Made by a program: the position numbers and the translations under genes. From the NCBI GenBank assembly GCA_002305805.1, contig DBQY01000017.1:5487-69486 (forward strand): 64,000 nt of DNA, in the 5' to 3' direction. Positions 52,759 to 60,999 of the stretch are shown in pieces. Each line of letters begins with the position of its first letter. The first letter of the stretch is position 1. The DNA comes from Atopobium sp. UBA1382 (GTDB lineage: Bacteria > Actinomycetota > Coriobacteriia > Coriobacteriales > Atopobiaceae). The notes beneath the pieces were generated by a model. That model saw only the letters and a program-made list of their open reading frames with translations, did not search any database and was not told where the DNA came from.

Positions 52759-53697
52759 CTAGGCGAGAAGTGCCTCGACAGCGGCCACGACGCCCTCGGC
52801 GTCAAGGCCGTACTTGTGAAGCAGGTCGACGGCGGGGCCGGACTCGCCGAACACGTCGTTCACGCCGAGCTTGCGCACGGGGACCGGGTTCTCGGCGAGC
52901 GCCGCCAGCACGGCGTCACCCAGACCGCCGATTACGGAGTGCTCCTCGGCGGTGACCACACGGCCGGTCTTCGCGGCACTCGCGCGGACGAGCTCCTCGT
53001 CGAGCGGCTTGATCGTGTGGATGTTGATCACCTCGGCGGAGACGCCCTTCTCGGCGAGCGTCTCGGCGGCCTCGAGGGCGGCCTGGACCATGAGGCCGCA
53101 GGCCACAATCGTCACGTCGGTGCCCTCGCGCAGCAGGACGCCCTTCCCGAGCTCGAACTCGTAGGCGTCCGGGTCGTTGAACACCGGGACGGCGAGGCGG
53201 CCGAAGCGCATGTAGACGGGGCCCTCGTACTCGTAGGCAGCACGGACGGCGGCCTTGGCCTCGACGTCATCCGCCGGCACGACGACGGTCATGCCCGGGA
53301 TGGTGCGCATGAGGGCGATGTCCTCGTTGCACTGATGGGTGGCGCCGTCCTCGCCCACGGAGATGCCGGCATGCGTGGCGCCGATCTTGACGTTGAGGTG
53401 CGGGTAGCCGATGGAGTTGCGCACCTGCTCGAACGCACGGCCGGCGGCGAACATCGCAAAGGTGCTCGCAAACGCCACGCGCCCGGTGGAGGCGACGCCC
53501 GCCGCGATGCCCATGAGGTTGCACTCGGCGATGCCCGCGTCGAAGAAGCGGTCGGGGTAGGCAGCCTTGAACTTGCCGGTCTGGGTCGCCGCGGCGAGGT
53601 CCGCGTCCAGGACGACGAAGTCGTCATGCTCGGCGCCCAGCTCGACGAGCGCCTCGCCGTAGCTCTGGCGCGTTGCGACCTTCTTGACGTCAGCCAT
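52759..53697 (-). CDS. Transketolase, C-terminal subunit
   Basis: The 312-residue protein is the pyrimidine-binding plus C-terminal part of a split transketolase. RQSYGEALVELGAEHDDFVV and FDAGIAECNLMGIAAGVAST carry the catalytic Glu. A C-terminal domain follows with VTAEEHSVIGGLGDAVLAAL. With the N-terminal subunit it moves two-carbon units between pentose and hexose phosphates. The start at 53697 overlaps the stop of the N-terminal subunit by one base. Split enzymes are common in anaerobes. Confidence 0.94.
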   Translation of the reverse strand: MADVKKVATRQSYGEALVELGAEHDDFVVLDADLAAATQTGKFKAAYPDRFFDAGIAECNLMGIAAGVASTGRVAFASTFAMFAAGRAFEQVRNSIGYPHLNVKIGATHAGISVGEDGATHQCNEDIALMRTIPGMTVVVPADDVEAKAAVRAAYEYEGPVYMRFGRLAVPVFNDPDAYEFELGKGVLLREGTDVTIVACGLMVQAALEAAETLAEKGVSAEVINIHTIKPLDEELVRASAAKTGRVVTAEEHSVIGGLGDAVLAALAENPVPVRKLGVNDVFGESGPAVDLLHKYGLDAEGVVAAVEALLA

Positions 53698-54527
53698 TAG
53701 AGCTCCTTCCCCGCAGCCTCGAGCTCGGCCATGGCCTGCTCGTACTGCTCGTCGTTGGGGGCCTTGCCGTGCCAGCCCACCTGGTTCTCCATGAACGAGA
53801 CGCCCTTGCCCTTCACCGTCTCGCAGACGATGCACGTGGGCTGCCCCTTCGTGGCGCGGGCCTCGGCGAAGGCGGCGCGCAGCTGTGCCATGTCGTTGCC
53901 GTCGGCGACCTCCACGACGTGGAACTTGAACGCGCGGAACTTGTCGGCGATGGGCATCGCGGAGTTGACCTCCTCGATGGTGCCGTCGATCTGCAGGCCG
54001 TTGTGGTCCACGATCAGGCAGAGGTTGTCCAGGGCGTGGTTGCCGGCGAACATCGCGGCCTCCCAGACCTGGCCCTCCTCGATCTCGCCGTCGCCGAGCA
54101 AGCAGTAGGTGCGATAGTCGTCGCCCCAGTGCTGGGCCGCGAGCGCCATGCCCACCGCGGTCGAGACGCCCTGGCCGAGCGAGCCGCTGGACATGTCCAC
54201 GCCCGGGGTGTCGTTCATGTTGGGGTGGCCCTGCAGGTGGCTGCCGATGTGGCGGAGGGTCTCGAGGTCGGACTTGGGGAAGTAGCCGCGCTCCGCGAGG
54301 GCGGAGTAGAGGCCGGGGGCGCAGTGGCCCTTGGAGAGGACGAAGCGGTCGCGGTCGGCCTTCTTCGGGTCGGCCGGATCCACGTTCATCTCCTCGAAGT
54401 AGAGGTAGGCGAAGATGTCCGCCGCGGAGAGCGAGCCGCCCGGGTGGCCGGACTTCGCGGCGTGCGTAGACGTCACGACGCCCTTGCGAATCTCGTTGGC
54501 AACCTTTCTGAGCTCGTTGTCAGTCAT
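53697..54527 (-). CDS. Transketolase, N-terminal (thiamine diphosphate) subunit
   Basis: The 276-residue subunit has the ThDP signature LLGDGEIEEGQVWEAAMFAG through LCLIVDHNGLQIDG, SGHPGGSLSAADIFAYLYF and FVLSKGHCAPGLYSALAE. It works with the subunit encoded downstream. It follows the transaldolase gene by 67 bases on the same strand. Confidence 0.94.
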   Translation of the reverse strand: MTDNELRKVANEIRKGVVTSTHAAKSGHPGGSLSAADIFAYLYFEEMNVDPADPKKADRDRFVLSKGHCAPGLYSALAERGYFPKSDLETLRHIGSHLQGHPNMNDTPGVDMSSGSLGQGVSTAVGMALAAQHWGDDYRTYCLLGDGEIEEGQVWEAAMFAGNHALDNLCLIVDHNGLQIDGTIEEVNSAMPIADKFRAFKFHVVEVADGNDMAQLRAAFAEARATKGQPTCIVCETVKGKGVSFMENQVGWHGKAPNDEQYEQAMAELEAAGKEL

Positions 54528-54594
54528 GGGTGCCTCCCTTTCTAAAGACGTGCGGCGAGAGGCGATGCCCCTCGCCGCGCTATGGGACCGGATG

Positions 54595-55278
54595 CTACTG
54601 AGCCGCGACGACCTTGGCCCAGTCGGCGTCGAAGGCAGCCATGCCCTGGTCGGTCAGCGGGTGCTTGAGGCACTTCTTGAGGGCGCCGAAGGGAACGGTG
54701 GCGATGTCGGCACCAAGGAGCGCCGCCTGCGTCACGTGGTTGGGCGTGCGCACGGAGGCGGTGATGATCTCCACCTGGTCGTCGACGTTCTTGCCGGACC
54801 AGTCGTAGTTGCCGAGACAGGCCACGACGTCGGCCAGCTGGGAGATGCCGTCCTCGGCGATGTCATCGAAGCGACCGACGAACGGGGAGATGTAGCGGGC
54901 GCCGGCGTTGGCGGCGAGCAGCGCCTGGGTGGCCGAGAAGACCAGCGTCATGTTGACGCGGACGCCCTCGGAGGCGAGCTGGTGCGTGGCAGCGAGCGCC
55001 TCGGCGCAGATCGGGAGCTTGACCACGATGTTCGGCGCGAGCGCGGAGAGGCGACGACCGTCGGCGATCATGTCCTCGGTCGTCTTGGCCTGGGACTCGG
55101 CGGAGACGGGCAGGCCCTCGCACATCTCGCAGATCTTGAGCATGTGGCCCTCGAAGTCGGCGAGCTTGCCACCGGTGCGCGCATAGAGCGACGGGTTGGT
55201 GGTGACGCCGGCGAGACAGCCCCAGGAGAGGGCTTCGCGGATCTCGTCCAGGTCAGCGGTGTCGATAAAGAACTTCAT
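54595..55278 (-). CDS. TalC/FSA-type transaldolase
   Basis: The 227-residue enzyme starts MKFFIDTADLDEIREALSWG and has TNPSLYARTG and the Schiff-base lysine in NIVVKLPICAEAL, with FVGRFDDIAEDG later. The small family includes transaldolase and fructose-6-phosphate aldolase; next to transketolase, transaldolase is more likely. ATG at 55278 follows a GGGGGAAAC site. A longer upstream frame is not supported. Confidence 0.92.
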   Translation of the reverse strand: MKFFIDTADLDEIREALSWGCLAGVTTNPSLYARTGGKLADFEGHMLKICEMCEGLPVSAESQAKTTEDMIADGRRLSALAPNIVVKLPICAEALAATHQLASEGVRVNMTLVFSATQALLAANAGARYISPFVGRFDDIAEDGISQLADVVACLGNYDWSGKNVDDQVEIITASVRTPNHVTQAALLGADIATVPFGALKKCLKHPLTDQGMAAFDADWAKVVAAQ

Positions 55279-55336
55279 GTTTCCCCCTTTTACTCGCATG
55301 CCAAACCACGGGCGCGCGGACGCGCACCCTTCCGAG

Positions 55337-55390
55337 AAGATACCATCCGACACCGTCATTTCCCGGGTTCTTGACCCTGACATGCAGGGT
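55337..55390 (-). promoter_or_regulatory. Extended -10 and palindrome upstream of the transaldolase gene
   Basis: TGG-TATCTT (55342-55337, minus strand) is an extended -10 candidate. Upstream, ACCCTG-ACATG-CAGGGT (55374-55390) is a perfect palindrome that could be an operator for the transaldolase-transketolase group. The spacer 55279-55452 holds nothing else. Confidence 0.45.
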
Positions 55391-55452
55391 TTAGCCCGCC
55401 ACCGGCAGACGTGGAGGACGGCAACAGACTTTCGTCACATGTGGGGGGCGAC

Positions 55453-55902
55453 TCAGCCCTCTGCCTCACAGATGATCGTCATGACCTCAGCCGCGCTGCC
55501 CGCCTTCTCCAGCCGTGCGAGAAAGCCCGGGGTGCGCAGCATCTCGACGAGCGCCTGCAGGGCACCGAGATGGCCGTCATTGTCCGTTGCGGAGAGCGGG
55601 AAGAGGAACTTCACCGGGTCGTTCTCGGCGCTGCCAAAGGGGACCGGACTCGCGAGCGTCACGACGCCGAGCGCGGGCCTGAGCGCACCGCTCTCGGGGC
55701 GCGCATGGGGCAGCGCCACGCGCGGCGCGATGACGATATAGGGCCCCAGCACGTTCACGCCCCGCACAATGTCGTCGACGTATCCCCTGGTGACCATCTC
55801 AAGGTCGATCAGGGGCTGCGCCGCCTTCCTGACGGCATCCTCCCAATCCGAGGCCTCGACGCCGAGGCGAATCAGCCCCTCGTCAAGAAGGTCGCTCAGC
55901 AT
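55453..55902 (-). CDS. PTS IIA component, fructose/mannitol (EIIA_2) type
   Basis: The 149-residue protein has the active histidine in APRVALPHARPESGALRPAL, and the PVPFGSAENDPVKFLFPLSA strand region of the family. ATG at 55902 follows GGGGGAGGG; a far longer frame extending upstream is a shadow of the YitT gene. No IIB or IIC gene is adjacent, so it either serves components encoded elsewhere (ascorbate- or galactitol-type systems use this IIA) or regulates. It lies upstream of transaldolase and transketolase, a pentose-pathway setting. Confidence 0.88.
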   Translation of the reverse strand: MLSDLLDEGLIRLGVEASDWEDAVRKAAQPLIDLEMVTRGYVDDIVRGVNVLGPYIVIAPRVALPHARPESGALRPALGVVTLASPVPFGSAENDPVKFLFPLSATDNDGHLGALQALVEMLRTPGFLARLEKAGSAAEVMTIICEAEG

Positions 55903-56024
55903 GTGTCCCTCCCCCGTCTCACGCCTCGACGCCAGGGCGTCACTGAAACCAAGTGTGGCACGAAACCGACCGGCATAAGACGAGACCGACGATGGGACGG
56001 GCAAACGGTCGAGAAGGGCGTGCG

Positions 56025-56900
56025 CTAGGCCCGAATCTGACGGAAGCCCTCGCCGAACACCTCGTGTACCTCGGAGATGACCACAATCGCCTTGGGGTCG
56101 CACTCGGCGACGATCTGCTTGAGCCAGACGGCTTCGGAACGGCTGAGCACGCAGAAGAGGACGGGCCGCTCGGTGCCGCTCCACATCCCGCGCGCCTCGA
56201 GCTTCGTGCACCCGCGGTCGAGCGTGTGCATGATCTCGTGGGCGATGGCGTCGTGCTCCTCGGAGATGATGTAGGCGGCGCGCGCGGCACGGGGGCCGTC
56301 CACGACCGCGTCGATAACCTTGCCGCAGATGAACATCGCGACCGCGGCATAGAGCGCCTGCTCGACCGAGAAGACCGTGGCGGAGAGGGCGATGACGATG
56401 CCATCCACGATGATCACGGACGTGCCGACCGGGAGCGCCGTCTTCCTCGCCACGACCTGCGCGACGATGTCGGTGCCGCCGGTGTTGCCGCCCGTCCTGA
56501 AGACGAGGCCAAGCCCGAGGCCGGTGACCACGCCGCCCCAGAGGGCGCACAGCAGCAGGTCCTGCTCGCCGCCCACCACGGGCAGGAGGGGAACGAGCGC
56601 GTCGGTGAAGAAGCCGCAGGCGATGATGCCGGCCACGGTGCGGGCAATGTAGCCGCGGCTCCCGGATTTGACCACGAGAATCATGAGCAGCGCGTTTATC
56701 ACGATCGTCTGCAGGCCGACGGGCAGCGCGACGCCAAAGGTCTCGGCCACGGCCGAGAAGACCATGGCGAGGCCCGTCACACCGCCGGCGGCGAGGCCGT
56801 AGGGAACCTCGAAGATGTCGACGCCGATCGCGAAGATGATGGAGCCCACGACGATGAGCAGGGCATCGTGCAGGACGACCTTCCAGGAAATGGACTTCAT
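56025..56900 (-). CDS. YitT-family membrane protein with DUF2179 domain
   Basis: The 291-residue protein has about five hydrophobic segments (DALLIVVGSIIFAIGVDIFE, then GLAAGGVTGLAMVFSAVAET) in the YitT/DUF161 region. It ends in a cytoplasmic DUF2179 domain (ISEEHDAIAHEIMHTLDRGC, VLSRSEAVWLKQIV). FRTGGNTGGTDIVAQVV is the most conserved stretch. The transported or sensed molecule is unknown. Its ATG overlaps the prfB stop codon (ATGA). Confidence 0.88.
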   Translation of the reverse strand: MKSISWKVVLHDALLIVVGSIIFAIGVDIFEVPYGLAAGGVTGLAMVFSAVAETFGVALPVGLQTIVINALLMILVVKSGSRGYIARTVAGIIACGFFTDALVPLLPVVGGEQDLLLCALWGGVVTGLGLGLVFRTGGNTGGTDIVAQVVARKTALPVGTSVIIVDGIVIALSATVFSVEQALYAAVAMFICGKVIDAVVDGPRAARAAYIISEEHDAIAHEIMHTLDRGCTKLEARGMWSGTERPVLFCVLSRSEAVWLKQIVAECDPKAIVVISEVHEVFGEGFRQIRA

Positions 56901-58012
56901 GCCGTCTCTCCCCCGCCGACGACCCACCGATGGTAGCCAACGACAAAGCGATCGAGGTCACCGTCCTGAAGCACCGCGTCGACGTTGCTCGTCTCCACGC
57001 CGGTACGCAGGTCCTTCACGAGCTGATAGGGGTAGAGCACGTAGCTCCTGATCTGGTTCCCAAAGCCGATGTCATGCTTGGGACCTCGCAGCTCGTCGAG
57101 TTCCTCGGCTCGACGGGCGAGCTCCATCTCGTAGAGGCGGCTCTTGAGGACGCTCATCGCGAACGCCTTGTTCTGGAGCTGGCTGCGCTCGTTCTGACAG
57201 GTGACCACGATGCCGGTGGGAAGGTGCGTGATGCGCACGGCGGAGTCGGTGGTGTTGACCCCCTGGCCGCCGTGGCCGGATGCGTGATAGACGTCGACGC
57301 GCAGGTCGTTCTGGTCGATCTCGACCTCGATGTCATCGGTCAGCACCGGGAGCACCTCGACGCCGGCAAAGGTGGTCTGGCGGCGCTTCTTCGCATCGGT
57401 GGGAGAGATGCGCACGAGCCGATGGACGCCCTGCTCGGCGCGCAGCATCCCGTAGGCGTTGTGACCGCTCACGGTGAAGGTGGCGCGGTTCAGGCCGATG
57501 GCCTCGCCCGGCTCGGCGTCGTTGACGGTGACCCCCCAGCCGCGACGCTCGCAGTAGCGCTGGTACATGCGGAAGAGCATCTCGCACCAGTCCTGCGCCT
57601 CGAGCCCGCCCTGACCCGGCGTCACCGTCACGATGGCGTCGCCGTGGTCGAGCTCGTCCGTGAACCAGCTCGAGAGCTCGAGCTCGGAGAGGTCCTCCTC
57701 CAGGGCCCCGGCAATCCCGGACGCCTCGGCGAGCAGGTCCTCGTCGCCGGTCTCGTCCGCAAGCTCGAGCGCCGCACGGGCGTCCTCGAGCTTTCCGTGG
57801 GCGGCATCGATGCGCTCCACGTCACCGCGCACGGCGGCGAGACGGGCCATGAGATCACGGGCGGAGTCAGCGTTGTCCCAGAAGCCGGGAGCGGCGCTTC
57901 TGGCCTCGAGGTCGGCGACCTCGCCGCGGCGCTCGTCTATGTGCAGGTAGCCCTCGACCTCGGAGAGACGCGACGAGAGCGCCTCGAGGTCCGGCCGCAC
58001 GGTCTCCGCCAT
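56897..58012 (-). CDS. prfB: Peptide chain release factor 2
   Basis: The 371-residue factor ends translation at UAA and UGA. The peptidyl-transferase motif is [12 protein letters not shown] (GGQ 248-250), and the RF2-type context is [20 protein letters not shown]. The stop-codon-reading tripeptide, normally SPF in RF2, reads SPT here (residues 203-205). The frame is continuous from ATG, so there is no programmed +1 frameshift. It begins one base after the secA stop and its stop overlaps the YitT start. Confidence 0.95.
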   Translation of the reverse strand: MAETVRPDLEALSSRLSEVEGYLHIDERRGEVADLEARSAAPGFWDNADSARDLMARLAAVRGDVERIDAAHGKLEDARAALELADETGDEDLLAEASGIAGALEEDLSELELSSWFTDELDHGDAIVTVTPGQGGLEAQDWCEMLFRMYQRYCERRGWGVTVNDAEPGEAIGLNRATFTVSGHNAYGMLRAEQGVHRLVRISPTDAKKRRQTTFAGVEVLPVLTDDIEVEIDQNDLRVDVYHASGHGGQGVNTTDSAVRITHLPTGIVVTCQNERSQLQNKAFAMSVLKSRLYEMELARRAEELDELRGPKHDIGFGNQIRSYVLYPYQLVKDLRTGVETSNVDAVLQDGDLDRFVVGYHRWVVGGGETA

Positions 58013-60865
58013 CTATCTGTTCCTGCCGTGGCAGTTCTTGAACTTCTTGCCGCTGCCGCAGGGACAGGGGTCGTTGCGCCCCACCCCGACGAAGGGGTCG
58101 GGGTCATCCGCCTTGCGATAGGTGCGCGGCTTCGCCGTGGGGACCGGCGTGGGCGCATGGGCACCGGACGCGGCAACCGGCGCGCGACGCGTGCCCTGGT
58201 CTCCGTCGACCTCGGAGGGCCCGGAGTAGTGGGCCCCGCGCAGCTCGCTCGGCTCCTCGTCCGCCTGGGCGGGCGCCGCGGCAGACGGGCGGACGGCGAT
58301 CTCGATGCGCAGGATCGTGCGCAGGAAGTCCTCGTACATCGTGTTCACGAGCTCGCTGAAGGCAGCGTAGGCCTCGCTCTTGTACTCGACGAGCGGGTCG
58401 CGCTGGCCAAAGCCGCGCAGTCCGATGCCGGTCTTGAGGTAGTCCATCTCCTGCAGGTACGCCATCCAGCGCGTGTCGATGACGCGCAGCATGACCTGGG
58501 ACGCGAGCGCATGCATCGGCGCCTCGCCGATCCGCTCGGCCTTCTCGTCGAAGCAGCGCCTGACGTACTCGTTGACGGCGTCGACGACGTCCCCCTCGTC
58601 CTGATCGTCCTCCACCTCGGGAAGGTCCTTGCGGCCGGTGAGCTCCTCGAGCCACTTGTCCAGCCCGCGGACGTCCCACTCGTCGTGGCCGCGGCCCTCG
58701 GGGCAATAGCCGACAACCTCACGCTGAACGGTGTCGTAGGTCACCTCGCCCACGCGGGCCATCAGGTCCTTTCCGTCGAGGATCTTGTTGCGCTCCTCGT
58801 AGATGACCTGGCGCTGGGTATTCATGACGTTGTCGTAGTCGAGGACGTTCTTGCGCATCGCAAAGTTGACCTCCTCGACCTTGCGCTGCGCGCTCTCGAC
58901 GGCCTTGGTGACTAGCTTGTGCTGGATGGGCATATCGTCGGGCATGTCGTATCGCTGCATCATGGCGGAGATGCGCTCCATCCTGTCCCCGCCAAAGAGC
59001 CGCATGAGGTCGTCCTCGAGGGAAAGGTAGAACTGGGTCTCGCCCGGGTCCCCCTGTCGGCCGGAGCGGCCGCGGAGCTGGTTGTCGATGCGGCGGCTCT
59101 CGTGGCGCTCGGTGCCGATGACGCACAGGCCGCCGGCGGCGATCACGTGCTTCTTCTCCACCTCGCAGCGTGCCTTGGCCGTGGCCAGCTCGCTCTCGTA
59201 CGCCTGCGCGATGGCGAGAAGTACGTCCTCCTCCACCTCGATGCCCTGGCGCGCGAGCCCCTCGACCTTGAGCTTGGAGGGGTTCCCAGCCGCGAGGATG
59301 CGACGCACCGTCTCCTGCTCGATGCCAAAGTCTCTCCCGAGCACCTCCTCCTCGGCGAGCTCTTCCGCATTGCCTCCGAGCAGGATGTCCGTGCCTCGGC
59401 CGGCCATGTTCGTCGCGATGGTGACGGCACCCTCGCGACCCGCCTGGGCCACGATCTGCGCCTCGCGCTCATGGTACTTCGCGTTGAGCACGTTGTGCTT
59501 GATTCCGCGCTTGTCGAGGATGCGGGAGAGGCGCTCGGAGTTCTCGATGGAGACCGTGCCCACCAGGCACGGCTGGCCGTTGGCGTGTCGCTCGGCGACG
59601 TCATCGGCAACGGCCTTGAACTTGGCGTCGATCGTGCGGTAGACCAGGTCGTCATGGTCAACGCGAGCCACGGGCTTGTTGGGCGGAATGACCTGGACCG
59701 GAATGTGATAGACCTCGCGGAACTCGGCGTCCTCCGTCATGGCCGTTCCCGTCATGCCGGAGAGCTTGTCGTACATGAGGAAGTAGTTCTGGAGGGTGAT
59801 CGTGGCGAGCGTCTGGTTCTCCTCGCGGACATACACGCCTTCCTTGGCCTCGATGGCCTGGTGCAGGCCCTCGGAGTAGCGCCTGCCCTCCATGATGCGA
59901 CCGGTGAACTCGTCGACGATCTTGACCTCGCCGTCCACGACCACGTACTGCTGATCGCGATGGAACATGTACTCAGCCTTGAGCGCCTGCTGGAGGTGGT
60001 TCACGAGCTGGCCGGACGGGTCGCCGTAGATGTCGTCGACCCCCAGCGCCCGCTCGACCTTCTTGAGGCCCTCATCAGTGGTCGCAATTGTGTGCTTGGC
60101 CTCGTCCATCTCGAAGTCTACGTCGGGCACGAGACCGCGGACGGCGCGGGCGAAGTCCTTATAGGTGCTCGCAGACTTGGTGCCGGCGCCGGAGATGATG
60201 AGCGGCGTGCGCGCCTCGTCGATGAGAATCGAGTCTGCCTCGTCGACGATGGCATAATGGTGCCCGCGCTGGACGCGCATTCCCGCGCGCGTGACCATGT
60301 TGTCTCGCAGATAGTCAAAGCCGAACTCGGAGTTGGTGCCGTAGGTCACGTCGGCCTCGTAGGCGGGCTTCTTCATGTTGAGGCGCATGCCGTTCTGAAT
60401 GAGGCCCACGGACATTCCGAGGAAGCGATAGATGGAGCCCATCCACTCGCTGTCTCGGCGCGCCAGGTAGTCGTTGACCGTGACGATGTGGACGCCCTTG
60501 CCGGGAATGGCGTTGAGATAGCCCGCGAGCGTCGAGACGAGCGTCTTGCCCTCGCCAGTCTTCATCTCGGCGATGGTGCCCCGGTGGAGCGCGATGCCGC
60601 CGATTATCTGTACGTCGAAGTGACGCAGCCCAATGGTGCGCACAGACGCCTCGCGCACCGCGGCGAACGCCTCGGGAAGCAGGTCGTCCAGCGTCTCGCC
60701 ATTGGCGTAGTGCTCGCGGAGAAGTGCCGTGGTGCCTCGGAGCTCCTCGTCGTCCATGGCCTGGAAGCGCGGCTCGAGGTCGTTGACGCGGGCGGTGATG
60801 CGCTCGAGCTCCTTGAGCTCGCGATCGGCACCCACGGAAAGGATCTTGGAGAGGAAGTTGGCCAT
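58013..60865 (-). CDS. secA: Preprotein translocase ATPase SecA
   Basis: The 950-residue motor pushes preproteins through SecYEG. Motifs appear in order: Walker A AEMKTGEGKTLVSTL, DEAD-box VDEADSILIDEARTPLIISG, EFTGRIMEGRRYSEGLHQAI, ATNMAGRGTDILLGGN and LRGRSGRQGDPG. The C-terminal zinc motif NDPCPCGSGKKFKNCHG follows a Pro/Ala-rich linker. Length and order are normal. AAGGGAG precedes the ATG. The 134-bp spacer to the next gene holds its promoter region but no clear consensus. Confidence 0.97.
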   Translation of the reverse strand: MANFLSKILSVGADRELKELERITARVNDLEPRFQAMDDEELRGTTALLREHYANGETLDDLLPEAFAAVREASVRTIGLRHFDVQIIGGIALHRGTIAEMKTGEGKTLVSTLAGYLNAIPGKGVHIVTVNDYLARRDSEWMGSIYRFLGMSVGLIQNGMRLNMKKPAYEADVTYGTNSEFGFDYLRDNMVTRAGMRVQRGHHYAIVDEADSILIDEARTPLIISGAGTKSASTYKDFARAVRGLVPDVDFEMDEAKHTIATTDEGLKKVERALGVDDIYGDPSGQLVNHLQQALKAEYMFHRDQQYVVVDGEVKIVDEFTGRIMEGRRYSEGLHQAIEAKEGVYVREENQTLATITLQNYFLMYDKLSGMTGTAMTEDAEFREVYHIPVQVIPPNKPVARVDHDDLVYRTIDAKFKAVADDVAERHANGQPCLVGTVSIENSERLSRILDKRGIKHNVLNAKYHEREAQIVAQAGREGAVTIATNMAGRGTDILLGGNAEELAEEEVLGRDFGIEQETVRRILAAGNPSKLKVEGLARQGIEVEEDVLLAIAQAYESELATAKARCEVEKKHVIAAGGLCVIGTERHESRRIDNQLRGRSGRQGDPGETQFYLSLEDDLMRLFGGDRMERISAMMQRYDMPDDMPIQHKLVTKAVESAQRKVEEVNFAMRKNVLDYDNVMNTQRQVIYEERNKILDGKDLMARVGEVTYDTVQREVVGYCPEGRGHDEWDVRGLDKWLEELTGRKDLPEVEDDQDEGDVVDAVNEYVRRCFDEKAERIGEAPMHALASQVMLRVIDTRWMAYLQEMDYLKTGIGLRGFGQRDPLVEYKSEAYAAFSELVNTMYEDFLRTILRIEIAVRPSAAAPAQADEEPSELRGAHYSGPSEVDGDQGTRRAPVAASGAHAPTPVPTAKPRTYRKADDPDPFVGVGRNDPCPCGSGKKFKNCHGRNR

Positions 60866-60999
60866 GAGTCTCCCTTATATCGTGCGACGCGCGCATAGTC
60901 ATTCGCTTCGATACTTTACTCATTGGAGGACGCACCGTGACGCTGGGCGCCCAGGTCTCACCAAAAGCGCACCCACCACAGCGCGATGCGCGGAGGGGC

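Noticed and set aside
55903..56961. Extension of the PTS IIA frame to 502 codons
   Set aside because: The extra part is a shadow of the YitT gene; the IIA family begins at the ATG at 55902, which has a strong ribosome site.
57900..58012. Programmed +1 frameshift in prfB
   Set aside because: The reading frame is continuous from the ATG through the N-terminal domain with no in-frame UGA near codon 26.
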